From CAYUYM01 sp964449305 (GTDB lineage: Bacteria; Bacteroidota; Ignavibacteria; SZUA-365; CAYQST01), in NCBI GenBank assembly GCA_964449305.1, contig CAYUYM010000076.1:1-15083 (forward strand): a stretch of 15,083 nucleotides of DNA, written 5' to 3'. Positions 13,520 to 15,083 of the stretch are shown here, piece by piece (within the stretch, counting starts at the first letter, position 1; each line of letters starts with the position of its first letter). The notes below the pieces were generated by a model, which was not told where the DNA came from, made no database searches, and saw only the letters and a program-made list of their open reading frames with translations. Both the position numbers and the translations under genes were made by a program.

Positions 13520-13584
13520 TCGATCATCCAGACGGGATCGATTGACAGGCACTCCAACGGCAATTTCCACAGTACCGAAGATTC

Positions 13585-15083
13585 ATGTCCGAAGCCGAAA
13601 AACAAACAAAGATCAAAGTCTACAAGCTTGCGAAGGAGTTGAATCTCTCGCACGACGCGCTCCTGGATTTCGTCCGGAAGAAGGGGTACGACGTCAAAAG
13701 CCACATGTCGACGCTCGAACCGGAAGTGGTGGATGTCATCCACAAGCACTTCAAGAAGGAAAAGGTGGATGCGGAGCGGCATGCGCGGAAGAAGAAGGAG
13801 TACGACGAGCTCGATCGAAAACGCCGCGGTGAGGAGAAACAGGAGGAGATGCGGGAGTCGATTCCCACTCCTGCACGCCCTGCGGCCGCCCCCGCAGACG
13901 AAGGAGTGGTCGATGTCCCGCAACCCGAAGCTCCGGAGCAGCCGGAAAGCGATGTGACGGAGGTGCTCCCCGAGGTTGTGGAGACACAACCGACGGATGC
14001 TCTCGTCGACGCCAGTCCTGCCGCGGAGGAGCCTGCCGCCATCGCCGCGCCCGCTGAGGAAGCACCAGCCACCGTGGCGCCTGAAGCGCAGGGGGCCGAG
14101 GTGGTGGAGCAGCAACCGACCCCGGGGGCAGCCGAACAGTCGGAAACGGAAGGCGCCGAGAAGTCCGAACGCCCGCGCAAGAAGAAGGAGCCGGCGGAAA
14201 TCGACGTCTCACTCGAAAAGGCCATTCCAAAGATGGGCCTGACAGTGATGGGCAAACTCGAGGTGCTTCCATCAGAACCGGGGGCGGGTGGTGCGAAGTC
14301 CGACGGTGGGGATTCAGGTGTGGGCAAGCACAAAAAGAAGAAGAAGAAGCGTGTCCCGGGTGTGGGTGAGGCCACACCGGCTTCACCGGAGAAGGTGGAT
14401 CTTGAACCGCTCAAGAAAAAGCTCCTGAAGAAGACCAAGAAGACAACCAAGACCAGAACCGTCGACGAGACCGAAGTCGCCGATGCGATCCGTAGAACAC
14501 AGGCGTCCATGGGCGAATCCGGCGGCATGGGCAGCAGGGCTCTTTCCCGGAAAAAGAAGCGGGCAAAGAAACAGGAAGGCCAATTGCGCGAAATCGAACG
14601 CTCCGAACGTGATGAACGGACAATCAAAATCTATGAATACGCAACGGTGGGTGAGCTCGCCCAGCTGATGAACATCAATGTGGGGCAGGTGATCTCCTCG
14701 CTCGTGAAGCTGGGGGTGATGGCCTCCATCAATCAGCGTCTCGACCTCGATACCATCACCCTCATCGCCTCCGAATTCGGCTTCGATGTCCAGAAGAATG
14801 AGGAGGTCTCGTTCACGCAGCTCGAAGACTCTGATGATCCCGAGTCCTCGCTCACACCACGCGCTCCCATCGTCACCATCATGGGGCATGTGGACCACGG
14901 CAAGACCTCGCTTCTCGACCACATCCGGAACTCGAACATCGTCGCCGGTGAAAGCGGTGGCATCACCCAGCATATCGGTGCCTACACGGTGCAGCTTCCC
15001 AACGGACGGCGCATCACCTTCCTCGACACCCCGGGTCACGAGGCCTTCACCGCCATGCGTGCCCGTGGTGCCCAGGTCACCGA
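13585..15083 (+). CDS. infB: Translation initiation factor IF-2, 3' end outside window
   Basis: IF-2 is the GTPase that brings fMet-tRNA to the 30S subunit and promotes subunit joining. The window shows 499 codons. An IF2-N domain lies at about residues 8-55 (KIKVYKLAKELNLSHDALLD), followed by a long linker (about 90-345) rich in Ala, Pro and Glu and later in Lys (KHKKKKKKR). A second IF2-N-type domain lies at about 350-405, and then the GTPase domain begins with G1 GHVDHGKT (434-441), switch I GGITQHIGAY (458-467) and G3 DTPGHE (481-486). The remaining GTPase motifs and domains II-IV lie past the edge. The ATG at 13585 is the only start candidate after the in-frame stop TGA at 13543-13545, yet it has no real Shine-Dalgarno. 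A 335-codon open frame on the opposite strand is a composition shadow of the linker. Confidence 0.97.
   Translation, partial: MSEAEKQTKIKVYKLAKELNLSHDALLDFVRKKGYDVKSHMSTLEPEVVDVIHKHFKKEKVDAERHARKKKEYDELDRKRRGEEKQEEMRESIPTPARPAAAPADEGVVDVPQPEAPEQPESDVTEVLPEVVETQPTDALVDASPAAEEPAAIAAPAEEAPATVAPEAQGAEVVEQQPTPGAAEQSETEGAEKSERPRKKKEPAEIDVSLEKAIPKMGLTVMGKLEVLPSEPGAGGAKSDGGDSGVGKHKKKKKKRVPGVGEATPASPEKVDLEPLKKKLLKKTKKTTKTRTVDETEVADAIRRTQASMGESGGMGSRALSRKKKRAKKQEGQLREIERSERDERTIKIYEYATVGELAQLMNINVGQVISSLVKLGVMASINQRLDLDTITLIASEFGFDVQKNEEVSFTQLEDSDDPESSLTPRAPIVTIMGHVDHGKTSLLDHIRNSNIVAGESGGITQHIGAYTVQLPNGRRITFLDTPGHEAFTAMRARGAQVT

Noticed and set aside
13521..13540. Short inverted repeat CGATC/GATCG between nusA and infB
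   Set aside because: The stem is only 5 bp with no T-tract, too weak to call a terminator or operator.
14328..14351. Lysine-codon run in infB as a possible slippage site
   Set aside because: The reading frame is intact on both sides and lysine-rich tracts are common in IF-2 linkers; nothing indicates programmed frameshifting.
13620..14627. 335-codon open frame on the minus strand opposite infB
   Set aside because: It is a Ser/Ala/Pro/Phe-rich low-complexity translation of the Ala/Pro/Glu/Lys linker of IF-2 read backwards; infB has clear domains on both sides.

Overview
The window is a compact stretch of bacterial chromosome, moderately GC-rich (high fifties percent by eye), made almost entirely of housekeeping genes. 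I saw no mobile element, CRISPR array, rRNA or tRNA. The organism looks like a Gram-negative-type diderm, because an apolipoprotein N-acyltransferase is present. The NusA architecture (S1-KH1-KH2 plus a short helical C-terminal domain) and a pyruvoyl-dependent arginine decarboxylase fit the Chlorobi/Ignavibacteria/Kapabacteria side of the FCB group. That placement is an inference and should be tested with the NusA, IF-2 and TyrRS proteins.

Layout. (1) 1-291, minus: 5' part of a UPF0251/DUF134 HTH protein, running off the left edge. It diverges from a Prx6-type peroxiredoxin (490-1197, plus), and a perfect 14-bp palindrome lies between them. A strong intrinsic terminator follows the peroxiredoxin. 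(2) 1358-4653, minus: lon and prmC, overlapping by 4 bp, read from a near-consensus sigma-70 promoter at 4677-4705. (3) 4788-9263, plus: six genes in one run, each overlapping the next by 4 or 8 bp: acylphosphatase, ispF, a PAP2 lipid phosphatase, lnt, an L-threonine aldolase and a YbgC-type thioesterase. (4) 9279-11526, minus: smpB, tyrS and a pyruvoyl-dependent arginine decarboxylase that starts at TTG behind a full GGAGG. (5) 11701 to the right edge, plus: rimP, nusA and infB, the classic nusA operon; infB is cut by the window end.

How the genes fit together. The right half concerns translation and transcription: RimP for 30S maturation, NusA for elongation and termination, IF-2 for initiation, SmpB for ribosome rescue, and TyrRS. 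PrmC, which modifies release factors, and Lon, which degrades damaged proteins, add to this theme on the left. The middle operon leans toward the envelope: an isoprenoid precursor enzyme, a lipid phosphatase, lipoprotein acylation and a thioesterase. Acylphosphatase and threonine aldolase are carried along.

No clearly new system is visible. The items most worth a second look are non-coding: the 14-bp palindrome at 311-324, and a 17-nt palindrome plus T-tract in the leader of the rimP-nusA-infB operon (11667-11688). The latter sits just downstream of a good promoter and ahead of the inferred rimP start, so it could act as an attenuator or an operator.
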